Assembly (NCBI RefSeq): GCF_020880415.1
Contig: NZ_JAJIUJ010000011.1
Coordinates: forward strand, 34,462 to 98,461
From: Xanthomonas euvesicatoria pv. euvesicatoria
GTDB lineage: Bacteria > Pseudomonadota > Gammaproteobacteria > Xanthomonadales > Xanthomonadaceae
Length of the DNA stretch: 64,000 nucleotides
Direction of reading: 5' to 3'
Shown: one piece after another, positions 38,343 to 50,711 of the stretch
Position numbering within the stretch: the stretch's first letter is position 1
Layout: every line of letters starts with the position of its first letter
The notes under the pieces: generated by a model
What the model saw: the letters and a program-made list of their open reading frames with translations, nothing else
Databases searched by the model: none
Told to the model about the DNA's origin: nothing
Position numbers and translations under genes: made by a program

Positions 38343-39422
38343 ATGAAGCCGAAATTTTCGACGGCGGCCGCCGCGTCGCTGTTCGTTGGGTCGTTGCTGC
38401 TCACCGGCGTTGCCTATGCCGATGCGGCGTTGGAGGTTGCAACCACGGGCTGGGCAACCCAGAACGGCGGCACCAAGGGCGGCTCCAAAGCGGCTGCCGC
38501 CAATATCTACACCGTCAAGAATGCCGCCGAGTTGAAAGCTGCATTGAGCGCAAGCGTCGGTAGCAACGGACGCATCATCAAGGTCAGCGGCATCATCGAT
38601 GTCAGCGAAGGCAAGCCGTACACCAAGACCTCGGACATGAAGTCACGTGCGCGCCTGGATATTCCGACCAAGACCACCTTGATAGGCATCACCAGCAACG
38701 CGGAAATCCGCGAAGGCTACATGTACGTCAAGGCCAACGACGTCATCATCCGCAACCTCACCATCGAAAATCCATGGGACCCGGAACCGGTCTGGGACCC
38801 GGATGACGGCAGCGCCGGCAACTGGAATGCGGAGTACGACGGCCTGACCGTGGAAGGCGCCAGCAACGTGTGGGTGGACCATGTCACCTTCACCGATGGC
38901 CGCAGGACTGACGATCAGAACGGCACCGCAAATGGCCGTCCGAAACAGCACCACGATGGCGCGATGGACATCAAGAAAGGCGCCAATTTCGTCACCGTCT
39001 CGTATTCGGCCTTCAAGTCGCACGAGAAGAACAACCTGATCGGCTCCAGCGACAGCGCGTCCAGTACCGACAGCGGCAAGCTCAAGGTCACCATTCATAA
39101 CACCCTGTTCGAAAACATTTCCGCGCGCGCCCCGCGTGTGCGCTTCGGTCAGGTGCATCTGTACAACAACTACCACGTCGGCAGCACCAGCAATAAGGTC
39201 TATCCGTTCTCTTACGCGCATGGCGTGGGCAAGGAGTCGAAGATCTTCTCCGAGCGCAACGTGTTCGAGATCAGCGGTGTCAGCAGCTGCGACAAGATTG
39301 CCGCCGACTATGGTGGCAGCGTGTATCGCGATCAGGGTTCCCTGCTCAATGGCAAGGCGCTGTCGTGCTCGTGGAATACCAACATCGGCTGGACCCCGCC
39401 CTATACCTACAACCCGCTCTAG
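38343..39422 (+). CDS. Pectate lyase (PL1), ending at a probable amber mutation
   Basis: 359 residues from ATG 38343 (GAGGGAGAG upstream). A Sec signal peptide ends at VAYA (about residue 26). PL1 motifs are intact: [31 protein letters not shown] (Ca2+ region) and [17 protein letters not shown] with the catalytic Arg. It cleaves polygalacturonate in plant cell walls after type II secretion. The frame stops at TAG (39420-39422), but the same frame continues for 17 sensible codons (ADKVAADVKAKAGAGKL) to TAA at 39474-39476, followed by a hairpin. The TAG looks like a single-base change (for example TCG to TAG) that trims the C-terminal tail. The catalytic core is intact, so the enzyme may still work. 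Confidence 0.9.
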   Translation: MKPKFSTAAAASLFVGSLLLTGVAYADAALEVATTGWATQNGGTKGGSKAAAANIYTVKNAAELKAALSASVGSNGRIIKVSGIIDVSEGKPYTKTSDMKSRARLDIPTKTTLIGITSNAEIREGYMYVKANDVIIRNLTIENPWDPEPVWDPDDGSAGNWNAEYDGLTVEGASNVWVDHVTFTDGRRTDDQNGTANGRPKQHHDGAMDIKKGANFVTVSYSAFKSHEKNNLIGSSDSASSTDSGKLKVTIHNTLFENISARAPRVRFGQVHLYNNYHVGSTSNKVYPFSYAHGVGKESKIFSERNVFEISGVSSCDKIAADYGGSVYRDQGSLLNGKALSCSWNTNIGWTPPYTYNPL

Positions 39423-39520
39423 GCCGACAAGGTCGCTGCAGACGTCAAGGCCAAGGCAGGCGCCGGCAAGCTCTAACCGCCACTGGTTGCAGGGTTGCAA
39501 AGTCAGCGCCGTACGTCGTT

Positions 39521-39552
39521 GCACAACGCCCGCAGTGATGCGGGCGTTGTGC
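39521..39552 (+). terminator. Hairpin after the pectate lyase
   Basis: GCACAACGCCCGC/GCGGGCGTTGTGC, a perfect 13-bp stem with a 6-base loop, about 45 bases after the ancestral TAA stop of the lyase. No T-run follows. Confidence 0.7.
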
Positions 39553-39743
39553 GTTCCGCGTGGCGATGTGGGGTCTCACGGAAGTAGCGGCGTTGCAACG
39601 GGCAGTCGGGAGCTGCTTGCAGCACCCTTAACCTATCCAAGCCTATCCATGATCGCTGGACGCGCTGCAGGTACATCCTTGCCCGTCCCTGCGCGGCGTC
39701 CATGCTGCGTCAGCTGCCGTACGCAATGACGGCGCTACGCACT

Positions 39744-39778
39744 CGCCAAGGCCCTGCAACCGTGCAGGGCACCTGGCG
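39744..39778 (-). terminator. Hairpin after slt
   Basis: Nested stem with outer CGCCA/TGGCG and inner GCCCTGC/GCAGGGC around a 6-base loop, starting 5 bases beyond the slt stop on the minus strand. No strong T-tract. Confidence 0.6.
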
Positions 39779-39782
39779 TCAC

Positions 39783-41756
39783 TCAATCCTGCGTGGTGTT
39801 ATTGCCTGCCTGGCCCGGGGTACAGACCGGCTTCAAGCGCTTGTCCACCAGCTTGCCCATGAGCCGGTCGCTGAGCGGCAGCATGTCGCCATTGAGGCGC
39901 CAGTCGTAGATCACGCTGAAGGCCAACACGCGCGCGACATAGTCGCGGGTTTCCTTGTAGCTGATGGTTTCGATCCAGAAGTCCGGCTCGAAATTCGGCC
40001 GCTGCGACTGCCAGCGCCCGGTGGGGCCTGGACCTGCGTTGTAGGCGGCAATGGTGAGGTAGGGCAGTACGTAGGTGTTGAGCAACTGGCGCAGATACGC
40101 CGTGCCGATGGCGATGTTGGTGTCCGGCTCATAGAGGCTGGTGGCACCCGCATAGCCGGGCAGGGCGATCCCCTTGGCGACGGCCGCGCCAGTGCCAGGC
40201 AACACCTGCATCAGGCCCATTGCGTTGGCCGGCGAGCGCGCGCGCGGATTGAAGATGCTTTCGGCACGAATTTCCGCAGCCACCCAGGCTGGGTCGATCG
40301 CATTCTTGGCGGCCTCGCGACGAATGCTGTCGTCGTGGTGCAGCGGAAAACGCAACGCATACAGCCGTTGTTCGTCCGGCTGCTTGCCGAGCGCGAACAC
40401 CGCACGGTCGAACCAGCCGTTGTCGCCGGCAACTTCCACTGCCAGACGGCGCTGGGTGTCGTCGAAGCGGGTGGCGGCATCGTTCCATTCGGCCACGGCC
40501 CAACCGGGGCGGTCGATCTGAAATAACGCGATTGCGCGGACCAGGGCCGGGTCGCGCGCAACAGCGGCCTTCGCCTGCGCGCTGTCGTTGGGCTCCCAGG
40601 GGCACAGCCGGTAAGGCTGCTGCAGGCGGTCGGCGGCCAGGAATCCGTGGAAGGTCGGCGATTGCGCGGCGGCGCGATACAGCGGCTGGGCCGCCGCAGC
40701 AGCGCCGGTCTTTTCGGCCAGGCGGGCTTCGAAGTACTGCCAACGTGAGTCGCTGCGCTGGCTCGCCGGCATCTTGCGAATCGCGGCCAATGCCGCCGGC
40801 CAATCGCCGCGCGACATCGCCTCACGTGCACGCCATTCGTGCAGGCGTTCGTCGTAGGACGCGTCCGGTACGGCATTGAGCCGACGCGCCGAGTCCGGCA
40901 GGTACGAGGCGACGGTCCACAATGCGATCTGGTACAGCACCTGCCCACGCTGCGCCTGGCTGAAGCCGAGCGCACCGGCAAGTTGCGGTAGCTGCTGCTC
41001 GGCAGCGTCGGGATCGCTCTTGGCCAACTTGGCCAGCCCGTCCACCGCGATGCGGCGGCTGCGCTCGGTCTTGGGCCAACCTAGTGCACGCGGGTGGACC
41101 TTGTCGAGAAATGCAGCGTAATCGGTGGCCAGGGCCAGATCGGCGGCGGGTAGCCCGCGTGCGGCCGTACGCATGATTGCAGGCTGTTGTGCATCGGCAG
41201 CAGCTTCCACACGTTCCCAGCGCAGCGCCGGCGTGAGTTCACCGCGCGATTCTAGCCCGGCAACCACTGCATCGCAAGCATCGGGCAGCGCCTTGCCGTT
41301 GCGCCACAGCGTCAGCGCATCGCGGCTCCATTGGGCATCGGCCTTGCCAGTGGCCAGGCGCGCGGTCAGTTGCGCGCAGCGCAGGCCAACGTTGTCGGTG
41401 GACTTCCAGTTGGCCAGCAGCGTGTTCCAGTCCTGCCGCCGCGCCACTGCCGGCAACCACGTGCTGCGGAAGCTTTCAGCCACAGGCTGGCCGGCGTAGC
41501 GCTGCAAGAATGCTTGCGCCTGCGCGTTGGAGACAGTGTCGATAGTGCGCTTGAGCGTGGCAAATTCCAGCCATCCATACAGCGGATGGCGGCTCAGCGC
41601 AGCGAGCTGACCGGCATCGGTCTGGCCGCGCTCTGCGGCCGCGATGGCATCGCGCATTGCAGTCAGCTGCGGGTCGAGGGTTTGCGCGTGCAATGCGGTG
41701 CTGCCAAGGCACAGCAGGCCGATGAAAACAGTGGCAAGGCGGGGGGCATAAGTCAT
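39783..41756 (-). CDS. slt: Soluble lytic murein transglycosylase
   Basis: 657 residues from ATG 41756. Signal peptide MTYAPRLATVFIGLLCLGSTALHA. A long alpha-superhelical domain (about 30-470) precedes the C-terminal catalytic GEWL domain. The catalytic Glu is Glu499 in EIRAESIFNPRARSPANAMG, followed by GLMQVLPGTG and the AYNAGPG motif. It cleaves the MurNAc-GlcNAc bond to give 1,6-anhydro ends during wall turnover. Length matches E. coli Slt70. It is divergent from the TonB-dependent receptor with 260 bases between starts. Confidence 0.95.
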   Translation of the reverse strand: MTYAPRLATVFIGLLCLGSTALHAQTLDPQLTAMRDAIAAAERGQTDAGQLAALSRHPLYGWLEFATLKRTIDTVSNAQAQAFLQRYAGQPVAESFRSTWLPAVARRQDWNTLLANWKSTDNVGLRCAQLTARLATGKADAQWSRDALTLWRNGKALPDACDAVVAGLESRGELTPALRWERVEAAADAQQPAIMRTAARGLPAADLALATDYAAFLDKVHPRALGWPKTERSRRIAVDGLAKLAKSDPDAAEQQLPQLAGALGFSQAQRGQVLYQIALWTVASYLPDSARRLNAVPDASYDERLHEWRAREAMSRGDWPAALAAIRKMPASQRSDSRWQYFEARLAEKTGAAAAAQPLYRAAAQSPTFHGFLAADRLQQPYRLCPWEPNDSAQAKAAVARDPALVRAIALFQIDRPGWAVAEWNDAATRFDDTQRRLAVEVAGDNGWFDRAVFALGKQPDEQRLYALRFPLHHDDSIRREAAKNAIDPAWVAAEIRAESIFNPRARSPANAMGLMQVLPGTGAAVAKGIALPGYAGATSLYEPDTNIAIGTAYLRQLLNTYVLPYLTIAAYNAGPGPTGRWQSQRPNFEPDFWIETISYKETRDYVARVLAFSVIYDWRLNGDMLPLSDRLMGKLVDKRLKPVCTPGQAGNNTTQD

Positions 41757-41832
41757 GAAGTGATGATACCCAAGCACGCCTGAGCGCCTGAGTGAATGCG
41801 CGTCGCTTGCGCGTGATAGTGAGGAAAGTCTT

Positions 41833-41844
41833 CGCTTGCAAGCG
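41833..41844. promoter_or_regulatory. Perfect palindrome upstream of the TonB-dependent receptor
   Basis: CGCTTGCAAGCG, a 12-bp perfect palindrome in the 260-base slt/receptor divergent region, about 170 bases before the receptor ATG. The shape fits a LacI/GalR-type operator. Confidence 0.4.
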
Positions 41845-42016
41845 CTATGGGTCGAGCACGCGCGTGCGTGCAGATGACACCTTGTTGCGACCGCTGTCGC
41901 GCGGTGCGCTGCTGCACCGCCAGTTGCGATGCGTTAATGTTTCGTTTAAGAATTGGGAAGGACCGCAGGGCACGGGGGCGTGCGGACACTCAAGAATTTT
42001 TCTGGAGAGAGAAAGG

Positions 42017-44896
42017 ATGAAGCGTCTGATTGGCCCCCGTCGGTCATGCCTGGCCGTGCAGTTGTCATTGTGTCTGATTCCCACACTGGCCTGGGCGCAA
42101 CAGCCCGAGGCCGCACCGAACACGCGCACGCTCGACAGCGTGCAGGTCACCGGCACGCGCATCAAGACCGCCGAATTGCAGGGCCAGGTACCGATCCAGA
42201 CGCTCAATCGTGCCGATATCGAACGCACCGGCCTGACCTCCATCGGCGAAGTGCTGCAGGAGCTCACCGCGTCCGGTTCGGCGCTCAATGCCAAGTTCAA
42301 TTCGTCCGGCAACTTCGGCTTTCCGCCCGATGGCAGTGGCGTGGGTGCAGGCTCGGCGCAGGTGGATCTGCGCCATCTCGGTTCCAAGCGTGTGCTGGTG
42401 TTGGTGGATGGCATTCGTTGGGTCAACGAATCCTCCGCCTCCGGCGTGGGTTCGTCCACCGATCTCAACACCATTCCGCTGGCGATCGTCGAGCGCATCG
42501 AAGTGCTCGAAGACGGCGCCTCGTCGCTGTACGGCTCGGATGCGATTGCCGGTGTGGTCAACATCATCACCCGTCGCACGTTCGACGGTGCGCAGGTCAC
42601 GCTCAACTACGGGCAGTACGGCAAGGGCGATGGCGCCAACCAGGGCATGGATCTGGCCTGGGGTAAGAGCGGAGAGGATTTCAGCCTGTTTTTGGGCGCC
42701 AGCTACGTCAAACAGGATCCGATCTATGCGCGCGATCGTGCGCAGGCCCGCTTCCCGATTCCTGGCACCGGGCTGACCTTCGCCAGCTCGGCAACGCCGG
42801 ATGGCCGCTTCCAGTTCGTCGATCCCAACACCGGCGTGCGCCAGAACCTCACGCCCAATGCCGGCGTGGGCACACCGCAATACGATGGCAGCGGCGGTTG
42901 CACGCGCAGCGACGACTATCACTGCTTCGGCACCGCAGACCGCTACAACTTTGCCGAGCAGAACCTGTTGCTGACGCCGTCCGAGCGCAAGGGCGTGTTT
43001 GCACAGTTCCGCTATTACTTCAACGACGACGTGCAGTGGTACGTCAAGGCGTTGGGCAACCGGCGCGAATCGACCAACCAGGCCGCACCGGAGCCCATCT
43101 TCCTCGGGCCCGATGCCGGTACCGGCAACCCGCTGGCCGACAACATCGTGATCTCCGCGCTCAATCCGTTCAACCCGTTCGGATTCGATCTGGATTCGGC
43201 CACCAATCTGATCCAGATCGGTCGCAGGCCGGTGGAAGGCGGGCCGCGGCGTTACGAGCAACAGGTCGATACCCAATATTTCGGCACCGGCCTGGTCGGC
43301 ACGTTCGAAGGCGCAGGGCGAACCTGGTTCTGGGACGTCAACGGCATGTACAGCAAGAACAAGGCCGAGCAAACCAACTACGGCAGCTACAACCTCTACA
43401 ACATCAACCTGGCGCTGGGCGACCCGGCTGCCTGCGCGGCCGTGGCCGGCTGCGTGCCGCTGGATATCTTCAGCGGTGCCGGCAGCATCACGCCGGAGAT
43501 GTTGCGCTGGATCCAACCGGTGGTGCGCGACCGCAGCCAGAACGAATTGAGCCTGTTCACCGCCAATCTCAGCAGCGAGTTGTTCCAGTTGCCCGGCGGT
43601 GCGGTGTCGTTCGCCAGCGGTTACGAATACCGCAAGTACGAAGGCTCTTATCAGCCCGATCCGCTCACCGTGGCCGGGCGTTACAACGGCGTGCCCTCCT
43701 TACCCACGGCAGGCAGCTACGACGTCAACGAAGCCTATCTCGAACTCAATATTCCGATCTTCGCCAACTCGGCATTGGGCGACAAACTCGATCTGAATAT
43801 CGCCGGGCGCTATTCGGACTATTCGACATTCGGTGGCGAATTCACGCCCAAGTACGGCCTGCGTTGGCAGGTCACCGATGAGTTCGTGTTGCGCACCAGT
43901 TATGCCGAAGGCTTCCGGGCGCCCACCATCGGCGAGTTGTTCGGTTCGGCGGCGCGTGCGGACCTGCAGTTGTCGGATCCGTGCTCGATCGGTCTGGGCG
44001 GTACGGCGCCGCGCGGCAGTGCGGCTAGCTGCGCAGCACTCGGTGTGCCTGCCGGTTATCAGCAGGCCAACCAGCAGATCTCGGTCACCACCGGCGGTAA
44101 CGCGCAACTTGATCCGGAGCGTTCGCGCAGTTTCAGTGCGGGCTTCGTCTTCAGCCCGGGATTTGCTAGCGATGCCAGCTGGTCCGACCGCCTCGACCTG
44201 GAGGTGACCTTCTATCGCCATCATGTGGATGGCGCGATCCAGGCGATCAATGCGCAGACGCAGCTGGATCTGTGCGTGGATACGCTGGATGCGTTGTACT
44301 GCGATGGCATCGGCCGGGCATCCACCGGCGGCATCAACGCCTTCAATAACCGCTTGACCAACCTGGGCTCGATCAAGACCGACGGCTGGGACGTGGATCT
44401 ATTCTGGACCTTGCCGCAAACCGCATTCGGGCGCTTCAAACTATCGTGGCAGAACACTTTGGTAGGCCGCTACGAGGCGCTGGGTGCGGCGGGTCAGCGA
44501 CAGCCGCAAGGGCCTGGCATCGAGGTGGTGGACAGCGCAATTCCGGAGTGGACCAGCAACGCGGTACTGGATTGGTCGCTGGGTAACTGGACGGCTTCGT
44601 GGACTGCGCGGCACATTTCCAAGCTCACCGAGCAGTGCGGTGACGCGGTGGAGTTTGCGGTGTGTTCGGATCCGTCGGTGGGAACCAACCGCTTGGATGC
44701 GATCACCTATCACGACGCGCAGGTGGGCTATCGCATCGATTGGCTCAAGGGCCTGCAACTCACGGCCGGCTTGAACAACGTCTTCGACAAGGATCCGCCG
44801 ATCTGCCTGTCGTGCTCCCTCAATGGTTACGACGCATCCACCTACGATATTCCCGGCGGACGCTTCTGGTATGCGCGTGTGGATTTGAAGTTCTAG
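42017..44896 (+). CDS. TonB-dependent outer-membrane receptor
   Basis: 959 residues from ATG 42017, after GAGAGAAAGG; the open frame upstream is not coding-like. The signal peptide ends at LAWA, then a short TonB-box region ([12 protein letters not shown]). The plug domain covers about 45-170 ([55 protein letters not shown]). A 22-strand barrel follows and ends in WYARVDLKF with the terminal Phe for barrel assembly. Large loops with paired Cys ([39 protein letters not shown]) suggest disulfides. The substrate is unknown; Xanthomonas uses many such receptors for plant carbohydrates as well as iron. Confidence 0.93.
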   Translation: MKRLIGPRRSCLAVQLSLCLIPTLAWAQQPEAAPNTRTLDSVQVTGTRIKTAELQGQVPIQTLNRADIERTGLTSIGEVLQELTASGSALNAKFNSSGNFGFPPDGSGVGAGSAQVDLRHLGSKRVLVLVDGIRWVNESSASGVGSSTDLNTIPLAIVERIEVLEDGASSLYGSDAIAGVVNIITRRTFDGAQVTLNYGQYGKGDGANQGMDLAWGKSGEDFSLFLGASYVKQDPIYARDRAQARFPIPGTGLTFASSATPDGRFQFVDPNTGVRQNLTPNAGVGTPQYDGSGGCTRSDDYHCFGTADRYNFAEQNLLLTPSERKGVFAQFRYYFNDDVQWYVKALGNRRESTNQAAPEPIFLGPDAGTGNPLADNIVISALNPFNPFGFDLDSATNLIQIGRRPVEGGPRRYEQQVDTQYFGTGLVGTFEGAGRTWFWDVNGMYSKNKAEQTNYGSYNLYNINLALGDPAACAAVAGCVPLDIFSGAGSITPEMLRWIQPVVRDRSQNELSLFTANLSSELFQLPGGAVSFASGYEYRKYEGSYQPDPLTVAGRYNGVPSLPTAGSYDVNEAYLELNIPIFANSALGDKLDLNIAGRYSDYSTFGGEFTPKYGLRWQVTDEFVLRTSYAEGFRAPTIGELFGSAARADLQLSDPCSIGLGGTAPRGSAASCAALGVPAGYQQANQQISVTTGGNAQLDPERSRSFSAGFVFSPGFASDASWSDRLDLEVTFYRHHVDGAIQAINAQTQLDLCVDTLDALYCDGIGRASTGGINAFNNRLTNLGSIKTDGWDVDLFWTLPQTAFGRFKLSWQNTLVGRYEALGAAGQRQPQGPGIEVVDSAIPEWTSNAVLDWSLGNWTASWTARHISKLTEQCGDAVEFAVCSDPSVGTNRLDAITYHDAQVGYRIDWLKGLQLTAGLNNVFDKDPPICLSCSLNGYDASTYDIPGGRFWYARVDLKF

Positions 44897-44955
44897 TCCA
44901 ACGGCGCCTGGCTGGTGCGATGCGTTGGCAAAAGGGCACTGGCGCTGCGACTTTA

Positions 44956-45095
44956 ATGCAGGGTCGTCGCCCGCCCACCATCGCAGGCGCAGGACACGCC
45001 GCAAGTACGTCCTTAGGCTCCTTGGCGGCATCCATGCCGCCAAGGGTTCCGCGACGGTGGGCGGGCAAGGACCAGTCGAGCTGGTCGGTGCGCAT
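44956..45095 (-). repeat. Approximately 130-bp intergenic repeat, copy 2 (inverted relative to copy 1)
   Basis: The reverse complement aligns with 27321-27455. The core is CCTTGGCGGCAT-CC-ATGCCGCCAAGG (45020-45045), 12-bp arms with two central bases. It fills most of the 298-base convergent gap between the receptor and valS. Confidence 0.75.
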
Positions 45096-45194
45096 GTCTG
45101 CAATCAAGACATGACGGACATGCTGATGTAACGGCTGGTCCCGCCAGCGGCGAGGGCACTACGCCCTCGATACGCTAGCAGCTGATCAACCGCT

Positions 45195-48137
<2,943 letters not shown>

Positions 48138-48146
48138 AGGGGCGCC

Positions 48147-48328
48147 GGGATTCGTTGTTCGGGATTCGGGATTGGTTGCGTCATGGGGCCGGCGAGAGTC
48201 ACCGGCAATCCACTCGTCAACGTCGGTGTTCGTGCTGCGGAGCGAAGATCGGCTGTCTGAGGTTGGATGCAGTCGTTGGAGACGCAAGATCTGCTTTACG
48301 AATCCCCAATCCCAACTCCCCAATCCCC
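48147..48328. repeat. Heptamer-type inverted repeat element between holC and valS
   Basis: Left arm 48147-48175 (GGGATTCGTTGTTCGGGATT and on) and right arm 48299-48328 (CGAATCCCCAATCCCAACTC and on) face each other across about 120 bases. The element occupies nearly the whole 198-base holC-valS gap, so valS is expressed through it or from a promoter inside it. Confidence 0.7.
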
Positions 48329-48335
48329 GCCGCAC

Positions 48336-48761
48336 TCACATGTCGTACTTGGTCAGTTCCAGGCCCAGGGCCTTGTACTGTTTCCAGCGTTCGCGCAGCG
48401 GTTCGCGGGCAGCGGGGTCGGCCGGCACCACTTCGAGCACGCGGTCGCAGGCGCCCAGATAGGGGTCGTCGCGCAGGTTGATCACCAGCGGGCGCGAGGG
48501 GGCGGCGAACTCCGGGGCGGCAATCAGCACCGGGGCCAGTTCGTCTTCCTCATCGGTGCCGGCAATCTGGTGCGGCACGTAGGCTTCGTCGTCGAACGCC
48601 CACAGCAGGTCGTCCAGCGCCTCGGCCTGCTGCGTATCGCGGGCCAGGATCAAGGTGGGCAGGTTGGCGTCGTTGGCCTTGCGCGCCAGCTCGCAGACCA
48701 GCCGCAGCGGTTCGTTGAGGAAGCGCGGCTTGGCGATCAGGTAGAAGTCGGCACGGGGCAT
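48336..48761 (-). CDS. holC: DNA polymerase III chi subunit
   Basis: 141 residues from ATG 48761, which overlaps the previous gene's stop. MPRADFYLIAKPRFLNEPLRLVCELARKA is the HolC N-terminus; LWAFDDEAYVPHQ and VINLRDD are conserved internal blocks. Chi links single-strand-binding protein to the clamp loader through psi. Gene order pepA-holC-valS is the same as in E. coli, with one extra gene inserted here. Confidence 0.94.
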   Translation of the reverse strand: MPRADFYLIAKPRFLNEPLRLVCELARKANDANLPTLILARDTQQAEALDDLLWAFDDEAYVPHQIAGTDEEDELAPVLIAAPEFAAPSRPLVINLRDDPYLGACDRVLEVVPADPAAREPLRERWKQYKALGLELTKYDM

Positions 48762-49132
48762 CAGGCGGTCACAAAGCGGGAGGAGAGCAACAATTCGGTG
48801 GTCATGCCGGCGGCCACGAACAGGGCCGCACAGCCGAGCACGGCCAACAGCAGGCCGCCGAATGCGCGCAGGCGGCGCCCGGGCGGGCGCGAGCGGTACA
48901 GGTACACCGGCAGGAACAGCACAGCCAAGGCCACGATGCCGATATTCATCCAGGCCGGCCGGCGGTAGCCAAGCCGGCGGCTGTCGGCCGCCAGCCACAC
49001 AAACAACAGCAACAGCTGCACGACGATCCAGAGCAGATCGATGCCGGGGCTGGTCCAGCCCGGCACCGCGCTGGCGGCTCCATTCACGACGGAGAAGCCA
49101 GCGATGAGCGCCAGTGCAGCGCGCGGCGACAT
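48761..49132 (-). CDS. Small conserved-looking membrane protein between pepA and holC
   Basis: 123 residues from ATG 49132, overlapping the pepA stop (ATGA), with its own stop overlapping the holC start. Four hydrophobic segments: ALALIAGFSVVNGAASAV, IDLLWIVVQLLLLFVWLAA, NIGIVALAVLFLPVYLY and FGGLLLAVLGCAALFVAAG. The charged loop DSRRLGYRRPAW and the following YRSRPPGRRLR fit the positive-inside rule. No function recognised. The tight overlaps on both sides make it a real gene rather than a shadow. Confidence 0.8.
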   Translation of the reverse strand: MSPRAALALIAGFSVVNGAASAVPGWTSPGIDLLWIVVQLLLLFVWLAADSRRLGYRRPAWMNIGIVALAVLFLPVYLYRSRPPGRRLRAFGGLLLAVLGCAALFVAAGMTTELLLSSRFVTA

Positions 49133-50604
49133 CAGGCGGCGCGATCCAGCAACCACTGGGTCAGCAGACCGACCGGGCGACCGGTTGCCATGCCGCGCTT
49201 GCCTTCGTCGCTGGCCACGCCGGCAATGTCCAGATGCGCCCAGCGCTGGTTCTCGGTGAAGCGCGACAGGAAGCAGCCGGCGGTGATCGCGCCGCCCCAG
49301 CGGCCGCCGATGTTGTAGACGTCGGCGAAGGTGGAATCCAGCAGGCCTTGGTATTCGTCCCACAGCGGCAGGCGCCAGGCGCGGTCGAACACGTGCTCGC
49401 CGGCGGCCAGCAGCTCGTTGGCCAGGTCGTCGTGCTTGCTCATCAGCCCGGCGGTCTGGTGACCCAGCGCGACCATGCAGGCGCCGGTCAGCGTGGCTAC
49501 GTCCACCAGCGCCTCGGGGTTGAAGCGCTCGGCGTAGGTCAGTGCATCGCACAGGATCAGGCGGCCTTCGGCATCGGTATTGCCGACTTCGATGGTCTTG
49601 CCGGACATGCTGGTGATCACGTCCGACGGGCGGTACGCGTTGCCGTCGATGGCGTTCTCGACCGCCGGCACCACCACCACCAGGTTGATCGGCAGCTCGG
49701 CCTTGACCGTGGCCACGAAGGTGCCGATGACGTTGGCGCCACCGCACATGTCGTACTTCATTTCCTCGATGCCGCCCTGCGTCTTGAGGTTGACGCCGCC
49801 GGTATCGAAGGTGATGCCCTTGCCGACCAGCACGTACGGGCGCGCGTCGCCGCCGCCGTTCCACTTCAGCACGATCAGGCGCGGGCGGTTGGCCGAGCCG
49901 CGTGCCACCGACAGCAGCGAGCCCATGCCCAGCGCTTCCATCTGCGCCTCGTCCAGGATCTCGGCTTCGGCACCCGGGAACTTGCCGGCAAATGCGGCGG
50001 CGGTCTCGGCCAGGTAGGCCGGGGTGCAGTAGTTCGGCGGCAGGTTGCCCAGCTCGCGGGCGAATTCCACGCCTTCGGCGGTAGCCACGCCCACGGCGAG
50101 CGCGCGGGCGTCGTTGCCGGCAATCGCCAGGGTGGTCAGGCCGGTCTCGTCCACCTTCTTCTTGCCCAGTGTGGCGGTGTAGCGGTAGGCGGCATGGTCG
50201 CTAACGGTCACCGCCTGGCGGATGTTCCAGGCCGCATCGCGGGCCTTGACGCTGAGTTCGGTCAGGGTGAGCAGGGCGGTGCTGACCGCGCCGGTCTTCA
50301 GCGCGCGGGTCGCATCGCCGACGGCCTTGAGGTAGGGCGCCACGCCGAACTTGCCGGCTTCGCCCAGGCCGACCACCAGCACGCGCGGCGCGGTGACGCC
50401 GGGCAGGTCGTGCAGCAGCGTGGTGCTGCCGGTCTTGCTGGCCACGTCGCCGCGCGCGACCAAGGCCGTCAAGCGACCCTGACTGGCGCTGTCCAGCGCC
50501 TGGGCAGCGGGCGAAAGGGTCTTGTCGGCGAACACGCCAACCACGATGCAGTCGACGGCAGCGCTTGCCGGCGCGTCTTGGTTCAGGGTGAATTGCAGGG
50601 CCAT
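49132..50604 (-). CDS. pepA: Leucyl aminopeptidase (M17)
   Basis: 490 residues. The M17 signature NTDAEGRL is present; metal-binding residues sit in [15 protein letters not shown] and the [11 protein letters not shown] block. A cytosolic dizinc/manganese aminopeptidase; in E. coli PepA also binds DNA at cer/carAB, and a XerD is encoded 3.5 kb away here, though linkage is not evidence. First gene of the leftward operon, divergent from lptF with 107 bases between starts. Confidence 0.96.
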
Positions 50605-50711
50605 TGATCAGATTCCGTAGGCAAATCCGTACAATCGCGGGCTGTTTACGCCAACCGGACTAGGCTGGCGGCGCCGCGAACGAATCCGAGAGTTTAAAAC
50701 AAGCCCACCCC

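Larger units (their letters stand above)
39477..39782. other. Convergent spacer between pectate lyase and slt
   Basis: 306 bases. It contains the lyase hairpin, the slt hairpin, and between them (about 39660-39720) a diverged relative of the 130-bp repeat, with GCGGCGTCCATGCTGC and GCTGCAGGTACATCCTTGCCCG on the plus strand. No gene. Confidence 0.5.

Noticed and set aside
39420..39422. Programmed readthrough or recoding at the lyase TAG
   Set aside because: No stem-loop or context typical of recoding is seen; a simple point mutation explains the data better.
48138..48335. 66-codon N-terminal extension of ValS
   Set aside because: Encoded by the heptamer repeat element; ValS family sequence starts at [14 protein letters not shown].
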